Assembly (NCBI GenBank): GCA_016931535.1
Contig: JAFGEP010000077.1
Location: 1-60,506, forward strand
Direction: 5' to 3'
Source of the DNA: Bradymonadales bacterium
GTDB taxonomy: Bacteria; Myxococcota_A; Bradymonadia; JAFGEP01
Length of the DNA stretch: 60,506 nucleotides
Part shown: piece by piece, positions 25,667-34,215 of the stretch
How positions within the stretch are numbered: the first letter of the stretch is position 1
Layout of the letters: each line of letters begins with the position of its first letter
Program-made: the position numbers and the translations under genes
The notes under the pieces: generated by a model
Seen by the model: only the letters and a program-made list of their open reading frames with translations
Database searches by the model: none
Told to the model about the DNA's origin: nothing

Positions 25667-26914
25667 CTAGCTGTTCAAGGTCTCGATGTCTGGGCCTTGT
25701 GGGGCGATGCCGGCGTGCAGATCGCGTTCCTCCTGGGGATTCCGATAGAGGAACACCTCTCCCCTATAGTTGCGGATCCAGGCCTCCTGTGGGCTCTGAG
25801 AAAGGAGGTAGTTGGGCTGCAGCGGGACCTTTCCACCCCCGTTGTGGAGATCGACCACCAGGGTGGGTACCGCCAGCCCCGAGGTGTGCCCGCGCATCCC
25901 CTCGATGATGGAGAGACCGACCTCCAGCGGTGTCCGCAGGTGCTCGGTCCCCTGGACCTCGTCGCACTGGAACAGGTAGTAGGGCCTGACCTTGATCTTG
26001 AGCAGGCTGTGGCACAACCTGGTCATCTCCTCCACCGAGTCGTTTATGCCGCGCAACAGAACCGACTGGTTGTTGATCGGCACACCGCTCCGCAACAGGC
26101 GGTCGCAGGCCATCGCCGCATCCGGCGTGACCTCCCGATGGTGGTTGAAGTGGGTATTGAGCCAGATCGGGCCATACTTGGACAGCATGGCACAAAGGTC
26201 CTCATCGATGCGCTGGGGCAGAACCACCGGACAGCGGGTACCGATGCGGATGATCTCGACGTGCTCGATCTCCCGCAGCGAGGCCAGGATCGCCTCCAGG
26301 TGGGGCGTCGACAGGGTCAGCGGGTCCCCGCCCGAGACGATCACGTCCCGGATCGCTGGGGTGTGGCGCACATAGTCCAGCATGGCGCTGATGTCCTGGC
26401 CCGTGCGCACCCAGGCGCCATGGCGCCACTCCCGCTTGCGGGTACAGTGGCGGCAGAGCATCGGGCAGATATCGGTCAACACCATCAGGGCCCGATCGGG
26501 ATACCGGTGCACCAGCCCCGGCACCGCACTGTCCCGCTGTTCCGCCAGGGGATCCTCCATCCCCAGCGAGCTCATGGTGAGCTCCTCGATGACCGGCACC
26601 GCCTGTCTTCGGATGGGATCGTCTGGATCGTCCGGATCGATGAGAGAGAGGTAGTAAGGGGTGATCGACAGGGGATATCGCAGGGCCACCTGGCGGATCT
26701 GCTCGATTTCCTCGGAGGTCAAGGGCAAGAGATCGGCAAGCTGTTGGATGGTGTGGATGCGGTTTCTGAACTGCCACTTCCAGTCGTGCCACAAGCTGTC
26801 TGGAACGTGGCCGAACCACCTGACGCGGTTGGAAGGACGACTACTCGGAGGTTCCTCGTCCTCCTCCAGTCCGCTCTGTTCGGGGGTAGAGCTGTTGGAC
26901 TGGTCGGTTGCCAT
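25667..26914 (-). CDS. kamA: Lysine 2,3-aminomutase family radical SAM enzyme
   Basis: A 415-residue enzyme that uses SAM, a [4Fe-4S] cluster and PLP to move the alpha-amino group of lysine to the beta carbon. CPMLCRHCTRKREW holds the CX3CX2C cluster motif, SGGDPLTL is the SAM-binding segment, and HNGGGKVPL carries the PLP Lys. The two Asp that bind the lysine epsilon-amino group are present in FQCDEVQG and LVVDLHNG, which favours lysine as substrate. It lacks the C-terminal extension of some clostridial enzymes. The start at 26914 has AAGGA four bases upstream. Use in EF-P modification is an alternative, but no efp or epmA gene is nearby. Confidence 0.88.
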   Translation of the reverse strand: MATDQSNSSTPEQSGLEEDEEPPSSRPSNRVRWFGHVPDSLWHDWKWQFRNRIHTIQQLADLLPLTSEEIEQIRQVALRYPLSITPYYLSLIDPDDPDDPIRRQAVPVIEELTMSSLGMEDPLAEQRDSAVPGLVHRYPDRALMVLTDICPMLCRHCTRKREWRHGAWVRTGQDISAMLDYVRHTPAIRDVIVSGGDPLTLSTPHLEAILASLREIEHVEIIRIGTRCPVVLPQRIDEDLCAMLSKYGPIWLNTHFNHHREVTPDAAMACDRLLRSGVPINNQSVLLRGINDSVEEMTRLCHSLLKIKVRPYYLFQCDEVQGTEHLRTPLEVGLSIIEGMRGHTSGLAVPTLVVDLHNGGGKVPLQPNYLLSQSPQEAWIRNYRGEVFLYRNPQEERDLHAGIAPQGPDIETLNS

Positions 26915-27292
26915 CTGTCCTTGATGGGTGTCGCCATAGACAGCGTCCTTGGCCGCGTGTGCAGCTCGGCTGCCAACGAAGGTAGGGGTCGGGTTCACTT
27001 TGTCGTTTTCTCCTATGGTTGGACGGTCTGCTGAAAACCCTCCCGGGGGAGGACGAACCCAATCTCTTCGATGCATTGATGTAGTACTGGTCCGCAACGC
27101 CCGCAAGGGAAATCTGATCCTCCGGGGCCCTGGGAGCCCCCCTGTTGAAAAAAAAATGAGGGTCTCTCCCGACCCCTGGGGGAGGGCTTGTAACACACAT
27201 CCAGCATTGAGGCCCTCAAGAGGGAATGGTCAGGATTTCCAGTCGGGCTTCACCGTGATCACGGCCTCCGGCAGGTCCAAAAAACGCGTCAA

Positions 27293-28477
27293 TCACCCGA
27301 CATGGCACAGGTAACACTTGAGGTAACGGCTCTCGGGACAGGAGGGGCTGACCGGGTGATCCACCCCCTGGCTGCGCCGCTCCACGATCCGGACCTCACG
27401 CCCCGCCGCCAGAGCGCTCTCTCCCAGCATCCGCTCGAACAACGCCTCATCCACCACCCCCGAGCAGGAGCAGGAGACCAGGAGCCCCGGACGTGCCAGA
27501 ATCCGCATGGCCAAGGTGTTCAGCCGCCGATAGGCGGTCAATCCCTTCTCCAGGTGGCGCACCGACTGCACTAGCTTCGGCGGATCCAGCACCACCAGAT
27601 CGAACCGCTGGTCGCCCTGCAACATCTCCTGCAGGACCGACCCCACATCCCCCTGGATCGCTGTCACCGCCGGGTCTCCGTTGAGCGACAGGTTGCGCCC
27701 AAGGAGGTCGATCGCAACAGGCGAGCTGTCTATCGCCACCACACGCCTCGCTCTCCCTGGTATGGCACTGTACATCGAGAAGGCGCCCGAATAGCAGAAA
27801 CAATCCAGAAGGCTGCGGCCAGAGGCCAGCTCCGCCACCCGCCTGCGGTTCTCCCGCTGGTCGAAGTAGAAACCGGTCTTTTGCCCCCCCACCAGGTCTA
27901 CCTGGAAACGGATGCCATGCTCCTCGATGATGACCGGCCCATCGGGTGCCGCTCCAGCCAGCAACCCTTCCACCGGCTTGAACCGCTCCAGCTCGGCAAA
28001 GGCCGCAGGTGACCGACCGAGGATGCCGGCAGGTGACAGCTCCTCTTGCAGCGCCTGGAGCAGCGGTTCCTTCAGCCGCTCCATGCCGGCCGTTCCGATC
28101 TGGACCACCAGGTAGTCCGCATACCGGTCAACAACGACACCGCTCAGCAGGTCGCCTTCGCTGTGTATCAATCGATATCCGGTGGCTATCTCCGGCAATC
28201 CCAGCGCTCGCCGCACCTCCACCGCACGGGAGATCCGGCGGCGGAAAAAGGCGGCGTCGATGGCCTCCTGTTGGTCCCAGGTCAAGATCCGGGCAGCAAT
28301 GGTGGAGTGCGGATTACAATATCCCCGACCGATGAACTGTCCCGAGGCATCCTCGATCTCGACCGGCTCTCCCGGTGGCACCTCGTCCGACAGAGACTGG
28401 ATGGCCCCCGAGTATACCCAGGGGTGATGTCCCCACAGCGGTCGCGCCCGTCCTTTTCTGATCCGGATGGTCAACAT
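27293..28477 (-). CDS. rlmI: 23S rRNA m5C methyltransferase, RlmI type
   Basis: A 394-residue class I SAM-dependent methyltransferase. The N-terminus is a PUA-like RNA-binding domain (HPWVYSGAIQSL), the middle has the family segment GQKTGFYFDQRENR, and the catalytic domain has DCFCYSGAFS, VVLDPPKLVQS and VSCSCSG. The same order and length occur in E. coli RlmI, which makes m5C1962 in 23S rRNA; the exact target here is by analogy. The ATG at 28477 has no strong ribosome site. Confidence 0.85.
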   Translation of the reverse strand: MLTIRIRKGRARPLWGHHPWVYSGAIQSLSDEVPPGEPVEIEDASGQFIGRGYCNPHSTIAARILTWDQQEAIDAAFFRRRISRAVEVRRALGLPEIATGYRLIHSEGDLLSGVVVDRYADYLVVQIGTAGMERLKEPLLQALQEELSPAGILGRSPAAFAELERFKPVEGLLAGAAPDGPVIIEEHGIRFQVDLVGGQKTGFYFDQRENRRRVAELASGRSLLDCFCYSGAFSMYSAIPGRARRVVAIDSSPVAIDLLGRNLSLNGDPAVTAIQGDVGSVLQEMLQGDQRFDLVVLDPPKLVQSVRHLEKGLTAYRRLNTLAMRILARPGLLVSCSCSGVVDEALFERMLGESALAAGREVRIVERRSQGVDHPVSPSCPESRYLKCYLCHVG

Positions 28478-28940
28478 GGCTGATCGGGATGGTTAGGACA
28501 CATGGCCTGGCCCGGTCAACACCCACGTGCACCCTGTAGGCCGGTATGGCTATCCACACGGCCGGAGGGACCGACCCGAGCTTCAGATAGGGGGAAGCCG
28601 TGCGCATGGCCGTTCACGAACTGGCCAAGGAAGCTCACCCACCGGACTTTGGTCTTCATAGTGGGACAATTTTCATATGTCTATCAATTTTTCCTGTCAC
28701 AGATGTGCACGCAGGTGTATGTTTCTCTCAACAGAATCATCCGTTATCCATCGATTGCGAGGAGCCAAATTGCCTGGTGTTTGAACCATGTGCTCTGGAA
28801 TCCTGGTGATGTTGTACTCCGATCTCTTCCATTGGGCTTGTTGGCTGGGGCGGGGTTGTTTCCCCCGGACTTGACTGGAAACCTGGGTGTTGCCGGTGCC
28901 CGGCCCAACCGGTCACCATCACCAAACAAGGAGGGAGCAT
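28478..28940. other. Long divergent gap upstream of the SBBP-repeat gene
   Basis: These 463 bases between divergent genes contain no gene I can support. A relatively AT-rich part at 28661-28700 (GACAATTTTCATATGTC and its flanks) may contain promoter elements, but no -35/-10 pair is clear. A long leader for the SBBP gene is possible. Confidence 0.4.
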
Positions 28941-31900
28941 ATGTCGCAACGCGGAAGATATGGAACAAGGCGTGGGGGGCTGACCTGGTTGCTGGGAGGT
29001 GCACTAGCCATCAGCCTGGTGATCTGGTCACAAGTCGCAAAGCGCAGCCAGACCGATGAGGGTCCTGAGCCGGTTGTTTCCTTGGCTAATACCACCCGGA
29101 CGTCGAGCGATGGTTGGCTGTCAACCCATTCGGCCGCCGAAGTTCGTGCGTCGGTTACCCGGCTGCCACTCCACTTCGAGGCCAATCAAGGGCAGGTGAA
29201 CGATGCGGTACGGTTCCTGTCGCGATCTACCAGGTACGACCTGTTTCTGACCCCAACCGAGGCGGTATTGGCGTTGAAGCAGCCGCCCGCCCTCCCTTCC
29301 CGGCAAGGCCGCGAACACCCCGCGTTTCCACCTGGTTCGGAAGGCTCGGCCTCCGTTCTTCGGATCGGGTTCGTCGGAGGCAATCCCCAGCCAGAGATAG
29401 CGGGCGAAGAGGAGCTGTCAGGTCGGGTGAACTACCTGATCGGAAACCAGCCCGACCGCTGGCAAACGAACGTCTCCACCTTCGAAAAGGTGCGATACCG
29501 GGAGGTGTACCACGGTATCGATGTCGTGTTCTATGGCAACCCAAGACAGGTCGAGTATGACTTCGTAGTTTCTCCCGGCGCCGATCCGGAGGTCATCCAG
29601 CTCGCATTCGAGGGTGCCGACAGGCTGGAGATCGACGAGGCGGGGAACCTGGTAGCAAGTGTGAACGGTCTCGCGGTCCTCCAGCGCACACCGGTGGTCT
29701 ACCAGGAGAGAGACGGCGCCAGATCTGACCTTGATGGCCGCTATGTTCTCCTGGACGAACATCACGTAGGTTTCGTGGTCGAAGGTTACGATCGCGAGCT
29801 GGCCCTGGTCATCGACCCGGTGCTGCAGTACTCGACCTACCTGGGGGGGGCGGGATATGACGAGGCCAACGGGATCGCCGTGGACATCTGGGGGAACCTC
29901 TACCAAGTCGGCGTTACCTATTCGACCGATTTCCCGACGACCGACGGCGTCTTCACCACCGAGTTGGAAGCCCTGGGCTCGGTCTTCGTGACCAAGCTGA
30001 GCGCAGACGGGTCGTCGCTGGTCTACTCGACCTATGTCGGCGGAACCGAAGATTGTTTCGGGAATCCCTCCTACGATTATGGTTTGTACCTTGCCATCGA
30101 CCGTGATGGGAATGCCTATGTGGGGGCTGACACTAGCTCGATCGACTTTCCTACCACCCCCGGAGCGATCGACCAGACGCTCGGCGGATACTCAGATGGC
30201 TTGATCTTCGTTCTCGATCCGTTCGGTACAGATCTGCTCTACGCAACCTATGTTGGTGGTGAAGGAACCGATTTCGTGCGCAACCTGGCCATCCGGGGAG
30301 ATCACTTCTCACAGGTGGTCATCTATGCGGAGGGAGGGACGGACTCACCGGACTTCCCCGTCACCGACAGCGCCTACCAGGGCACCCTGGCGGGTAATAT
30401 GGACGCCTTCGTGCTGGCACTGGACCCGAGCCCTGTGAGATTTGGAGGAGGTCTCCTCTACTCCAGCTACCTCGGGGGGGAGTTCTGGGATATCGGCCAC
30501 GCCATCGCCGTGGATCGCGAAGGCTTGGTCTACATAGCCGGTCGCAACCAGTCGGTGAGTCCCCCACCGTCAGGCGTCTACTGGCACCCGGACACCTACG
30601 GCGACCGTGGTGTCATGTGGTGCGGTGCCGACGACTCGGCCTGGTCCTCTCCCCCCGGCTATGGGAATTACTGGAACCAGGCTCTGACGAAAGCCTTTGA
30701 CCTTCCGTCCGGAGACATCAGGCTCGTCTTCGAGGCACAGTGGGATACCGAGTGGGACTTCGACTTTGGGTGGGTTCAGGTCTCGATCGACGGTGGGGAC
30801 TCCTACGATACCCTGCTACAGTTCTCGGGCGGCTCGGCCTGGTTCGCCGATCCGGAGTTTGCAGACTGGTACATCGAGCTACTGCAGGGGCTGTTCCCAG
30901 CGCTTCTGGGCATCGAGGGCCCGGACGAGGATGGCTTTGTCGAGGTTCAACTGGCCCTTTCGGACTACTCGGATCAGGAGGTGTTGATCCGCTTCCTCTT
31001 CACCTCGGACGTCGCATGGAGCGACGAGGACGGGTTTCAGGACACCGACGGCGCGGTCCGGCTCGATTCGGTCGAGGTGGCGGGAACCGTCGACACCTTC
31101 GACGACCATGAGGGGAACTGGATTGCCAGCGATGGCTGGGAACCTCCCGATCCCTACTTTCCCGCCGATTTCTATTATGGCCCTCGCGGGTTTCCGGAGG
31201 ACAACTTCGTCGCCAAGTTCGATCCGACCAAGAGCGGCGAAGAGAGCTTGATCTACTCGGTCGTCGTGGGCGGAAGCGCGTTTGACAACGCGGCGGAGAT
31301 GGCGGTTGACGACAGGGGGAACGCCTATGTCGTCGGGATCACCCAATCGCCCGACTTTCCCACCACCCCGGGCGCGCTCGACAGGACGCTCTCCGGCGTC
31401 CAAGACGCCTACCTCCTCAAGCTGAACCCCAATGGTTCCCGGCTGGTTTTCTCCACCTACATCGGCGGGGAGCAGAACGAGATACCGTACGGGATATCGG
31501 TTGACTTCCAGGGGAAGATCTACCTCTCGGGCCACACCAGCTCCCAAGCCCTTCCCTTCCTCACCAGCAACGCCATCCAGACAACCCTGGCCGGTCCGGT
31601 GGACGGGATGGCGCTCGTCCTGAATCCCAACGGTTCCTCCGTGGTCTTCGGCACCTATTTCGGCGGTTCCGGTCAAGAAATCTGGGGGATGAGCACCCTG
31701 GACGGCTATGGAGACCTCTACCTTTCGATCCAGACCCTGTCCGATGACTTTCCCGTCACACCGGGGGCGTACGACACCACCTACAACGGGGACTATGACC
31801 AGGGAGTGCTGAAGCTGGAGCTGGGTGGTCCCCGGATCGTTCTGTGCCATTACCCGGCTGGCGATCACAAGAATGGCATCACGATCGTCGTCGATCGCGA

Positions 31901-32036
31901 GCTGGTCTGGGAGTACCTGCTTCAGGGAGATTCCTTCGGGCCCTGTCAACCGTTTCGTCTGGAACCACCCACCAGCTTGAGGGGGAGAAATTTCCAAGAG
32001 AGGATTCGCCATCCGCTCATTCGTCTTCTCCCTTGA
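28941..32036 (+). CDS. Large secreted SBBP-repeat beta-propeller protein
   Basis: A 1031-residue exported protein. One hydrophobic segment at 14-32 is the export signal or anchor. Residues 70-290 form the domain that precedes SBBP repeats (LPLHFEANQGQVNDAV), and then SBBP repeats run to about 970, each with YSTYLGG...GIAVD...GN.Y..G.T...DFPTT. Between about 535 and 750 an unrelated beta-rich domain interrupts the propeller. The C-terminus has IVLCHYPAGDHKNGITIVV and ends in GDSFGPC, a weakened form of a Cys-bounded motif common at the end of such proteins, plus a basic tail of 29 residues. AAGGAGGGAG precedes the ATG. It probably works at the cell surface in adhesion; that is inference. Confidence 0.85.
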   Translation: MSQRGRYGTRRGGLTWLLGGALAISLVIWSQVAKRSQTDEGPEPVVSLANTTRTSSDGWLSTHSAAEVRASVTRLPLHFEANQGQVNDAVRFLSRSTRYDLFLTPTEAVLALKQPPALPSRQGREHPAFPPGSEGSASVLRIGFVGGNPQPEIAGEEELSGRVNYLIGNQPDRWQTNVSTFEKVRYREVYHGIDVVFYGNPRQVEYDFVVSPGADPEVIQLAFEGADRLEIDEAGNLVASVNGLAVLQRTPVVYQERDGARSDLDGRYVLLDEHHVGFVVEGYDRELALVIDPVLQYSTYLGGAGYDEANGIAVDIWGNLYQVGVTYSTDFPTTDGVFTTELEALGSVFVTKLSADGSSLVYSTYVGGTEDCFGNPSYDYGLYLAIDRDGNAYVGADTSSIDFPTTPGAIDQTLGGYSDGLIFVLDPFGTDLLYATYVGGEGTDFVRNLAIRGDHFSQVVIYAEGGTDSPDFPVTDSAYQGTLAGNMDAFVLALDPSPVRFGGGLLYSSYLGGEFWDIGHAIAVDREGLVYIAGRNQSVSPPPSGVYWHPDTYGDRGVMWCGADDSAWSSPPGYGNYWNQALTKAFDLPSGDIRLVFEAQWDTEWDFDFGWVQVSIDGGDSYDTLLQFSGGSAWFADPEFADWYIELLQGLFPALLGIEGPDEDGFVEVQLALSDYSDQEVLIRFLFTSDVAWSDEDGFQDTDGAVRLDSVEVAGTVDTFDDHEGNWIASDGWEPPDPYFPADFYYGPRGFPEDNFVAKFDPTKSGEESLIYSVVVGGSAFDNAAEMAVDDRGNAYVVGITQSPDFPTTPGALDRTLSGVQDAYLLKLNPNGSRLVFSTYIGGEQNEIPYGISVDFQGKIYLSGHTSSQALPFLTSNAIQTTLAGPVDGMALVLNPNGSSVVFGTYFGGSGQEIWGMSTLDGYGDLYLSIQTLSDDFPVTPGAYDTTYNGDYDQGVLKLELGGPRIVLCHYPAGDHKNGITIVVDRELVWEYLLQGDSFGPCQPFRLEPPTSLRGRNFQERIRHPLIRLLP

Positions 32037-32150
32037 CGGGCGGAGCTGGAGCCTGAAACCCAGCCGAACCCCGCCAGGGGTGCAGTGGCCCGAAAGATGG
32101 AGCTACACCCCGCGCAACGCCTCGTGATCGCACTTCCGCAGCCTCCCTCA

Positions 32151-32179
32151 TTGACGGCCATGTGCCAAGACAATAGACT
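32151..32179 (+). promoter_or_regulatory. Candidate sigma-70-type promoter of the TerB/Rieske cassette
   Basis: TTGACG (32151-32156) and TAGACT (32174-32179) are separated by 17 bases, a good fit to the housekeeping consensus. It predicts a start near 32186 and a leader of about 150 bases. The rest of the 32037-32338 gap shows no gene. Confidence 0.5.
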
Positions 32180-32276
32180 ATTCGAATATCAATAAAGGGA
32201 CAGTGTGGGCAAAAGCCCGGGTTGCCGTCAGCGCTGGTTAGCCCTTGCGGGCATTCCCTACCAATCCCAAACCTGC

Positions 32277-32294
32277 TCCCGCCTGCTGGCGGGA
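32277..32294 (+). promoter_or_regulatory. Hairpin in the leader of the toroid-like gene
   Basis: TCCCGCC-TGCT-GGCGGGA forms a 7-bp stem with a four-base loop, about 45 bases before the start codon and downstream of the predicted promoter. A regulatory effect is possible but not shown. Confidence 0.4.
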
Positions 32295-32338
32295 AGCTCA
32301 GGGATGGTGGAATGCCGCCTCGCCTGGGAAACGTGATA

Positions 32339-33025
32339 ATGCAGATCATCCAAGAGAACAGCCTGGCTGAAACCCTGGAGGCGCTCAACGACCGTTTCTT
32401 CTTCGGGATGGACCTCACGGAAGAAGACAAGAGACAGGCCGCCAACTGGATCGCCAAGCGCCATTACAAGTTCGGCCGCTACGCCAACATGTTCGCCCCG
32501 ACGGACTATGACTTCCTCCACTTCAAACGGGTCTTCACCGGGGAGAAGCTGGCCTCCAAAGCCCGGACGGCCCATATTTTAGGCGAGGAGGCCTGCCGAG
32601 CCCTCATCCTGCTCTCCGTCGCCAATCGCACCGTCCAGTCTGCCTTGAACGAGGCCTCCGAGGGGATGATCCACGCCTTGAAAGCCAGCCAGGAGCGGGG
32701 TGAACCCGGCGGCACCTTCTGCTGCGGAACCTGCACCTGTGCGTTGTGGCGGCATCTCGCCGTCGGCGGATTGACCAGCCCGGAAATGCTCCTCGAAAGT
32801 GGCCTCAAGCACCTCAGAGCACATCGGGACGGCGAGGGACGCTGGTACCGATACCCCTTCTACTACGCCCTGCTGACCTTGACCGAGATCGATCTCCCCG
32901 CGGCCAGGGCCGAGATCCGCTATGCAGCCCCCGCCTGCGAGCGTTCCGAGCGTCGCCTGAAGCGCACCGACCGCTATACCCGCCGCCGCCTGGCCGTGAT
33001 CGCCAGGGCCATGTCCCTCTGCTAG
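32339..33025 (+). CDS. Hypothetical protein with alpha-alpha toroid-like C-terminal half
   Basis: A 228-residue protein I cannot assign. A Cys-rich turn FCCGTCTCALWRHL lies near residue 125. The part after it, GLKHLRAHRDGEGRWYRYP and FYYALLTLTEIDLP, resembles a repeat of prenyltransferase/cyclase-type helical toroids. The C-terminal 35 residues are strongly basic. The ATG at 32339 follows GGGAA; an ATG at 32312 is the alternative. It heads a same-strand run with the TerB-like and Rieske-like genes. Confidence 0.65.
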   Translation: MQIIQENSLAETLEALNDRFFFGMDLTEEDKRQAANWIAKRHYKFGRYANMFAPTDYDFLHFKRVFTGEKLASKARTAHILGEEACRALILLSVANRTVQSALNEASEGMIHALKASQERGEPGGTFCCGTCTCALWRHLAVGGLTSPEMLLESGLKHLRAHRDGEGRWYRYPFYYALLTLTEIDLPAARAEIRYAAPACERSERRLKRTDRYTRRRLAVIARAMSLC

Positions 33026-33136
33026 CCCCTGCCGGATCCGCCGACGCCCCAACCACCCGGACCATGACAACCGACTTGACCCCCGTCTCGGCCGGGACAA
33101 TCATATCGGGGTGGATCCAACTGGACGAGGGAACGC

Positions 33137-33727
33137 ATGAGCTTTCTCTGTCGCGAATGCAGCCGTCTCGAAGAGGCTTTCTTCCTGGAGCAGGACCAGC
33201 ACCTGCTCGCCGAACTTCGGAAGGAGGCCAAGGTCAAGCAAACCCGCCAGGCCTTGAAGGAGGTCTCCGGCATCGACAACGAGCTGGTCCTGGACAAGCT
33301 GATCGAGCTCGATGTCCGCCCCGAGGTGGTGGCCTCCCTCTCCCTGGTCCCCTTGATCGAGGTCGCCTGGGCTGATGGTCATGCAGACGCCAAGGAGAAG
33401 CAGGCCATCCTGGAGGCCTCTCAGAAGGTGGGTCTGGTCAAGGGAGAGATCGACTACGAGCTGCTGTCACGCTGGCTGGACCGCCAGCCCGGGCCCGAGC
33501 TGATGACAGCCTGGATCCTCTTCGTCAAGGCGCTTTGTGAAAAACTCTCCGATGACGAACGAGCGGCGCTCAAACAGGAGATCCTCGCCGACGCCAGAGC
33601 GGTAGCCGCCGCCAGCGGCGGTTTTCTGGGGATCGGCAAGAGCTCCCGCTCGGAAAAACTGATGCTCCAACAGCTGGAACAAGCCTTCGAGGGGGATCTG
33701 CCCGGCTGCTCCAGCACAGAGCCGTAA
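33137..33727 (+). CDS. TerB-like helical protein
   Basis: A 196-residue soluble protein. MSFLCRECSRLEEAFF at the N-terminus has one Cys pair. Residues 65-160 look like a TerB/DUF533 helical bundle: VPLIEVAWADGHADAKEKQ and AWILFVKALCEKLSDDER, with acidic residues at the helix turns that may bind metal. GAGGGAACGC precedes the ATG. It lies 111 bases after the toroid-like gene. The role is unknown; TerB domains occur in stress and tellurite-related proteins. Confidence 0.7.
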   Translation: MSFLCRECSRLEEAFFLEQDQHLLAELRKEAKVKQTRQALKEVSGIDNELVLDKLIELDVRPEVVASLSLVPLIEVAWADGHADAKEKQAILEASQKVGLVKGEIDYELLSRWLDRQPGPELMTAWILFVKALCEKLSDDERAALKQEILADARAVAAASGGFLGIGKSSRSEKLMLQQLEQAFEGDLPGCSSTEP

Positions 33728-33800
33728 TCCGGCCCCATCGCCCCGGTGGTCCTGGAAGGACCCCGCCGACTGGAACACCACTCGTATCGAGGGAATGATC

Positions 33801-34199
33801 ATGGGCTTCATCTCGCGACTGTTCGGCATTTGCCGCACCAAGCCTCCCATCGACCCCGATTGCTGGTCCTACCAACAGGGAGCGATACACCTGGATCTCG
33901 GTCGAACGACCGAGCTCCAGGAGAAAGCCGGCGCTATCCGCCTCGAGGGCAAGGGGCTGTCCCAGCGCGTCCTGGTCTTTCGCGGAGACGACGGGGAGCT
34001 CCACGCCTTTCCCAACTACTGCACCCACGGAAAGCGCCGGCTCGATCCCGTCGCAGGTAGCTCGGTCGTCGAATGCTGCAGCGTCGGCAAGAGCCGCTTC
34101 GACTACCAGGGAGAGCGGCTCTCCGGCTCAGCCACCAGCCCCATTGCACCCCTGGATGTCTCGGTCGAAGGCGATCGGGCGACCATCCGCCTGAGCTGA
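33801..34199 (+). CDS. Rieske-like protein with an altered second ligand motif
   Basis: A 132-residue soluble protein with a Rieske fold: NYCTHGKRRLDPVAG supplies the first Cys/His pair. The second pair, normally CxxHG, reads ECCSVGKSRFDY, so the second His is replaced and Cys is doubled. Some Rieske-like proteins that I recall keep GHS where this one has GKS; if correct, a Lys stands in for the ligand. Either the [2Fe-2S] site is lost or it is bound in a different way. The ATG at 33801 has GAGGGA six bases upstream; MIM at 33795 is too close to it. It ends the cassette begun at 32339. Confidence 0.75.
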   Translation: MGFISRLFGICRTKPPIDPDCWSYQQGAIHLDLGRTTELQEKAGAIRLEGKGLSQRVLVFRGDDGELHAFPNYCTHGKRRLDPVAGSSVVECCSVGKSRFDYQGERLSGSATSPIAPLDVSVEGDRATIRLS

Positions 34200-34215
34200 A
34201 CAGGACCCTTGCGGT

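Noticed and set aside
25667..26914. EpmB role for the KamA-family protein
   Set aside because: No elongation factor P or EpmA gene is nearby, and the protein keeps both lysine-binding Asp and a full-size core; the role is left open in the feature.
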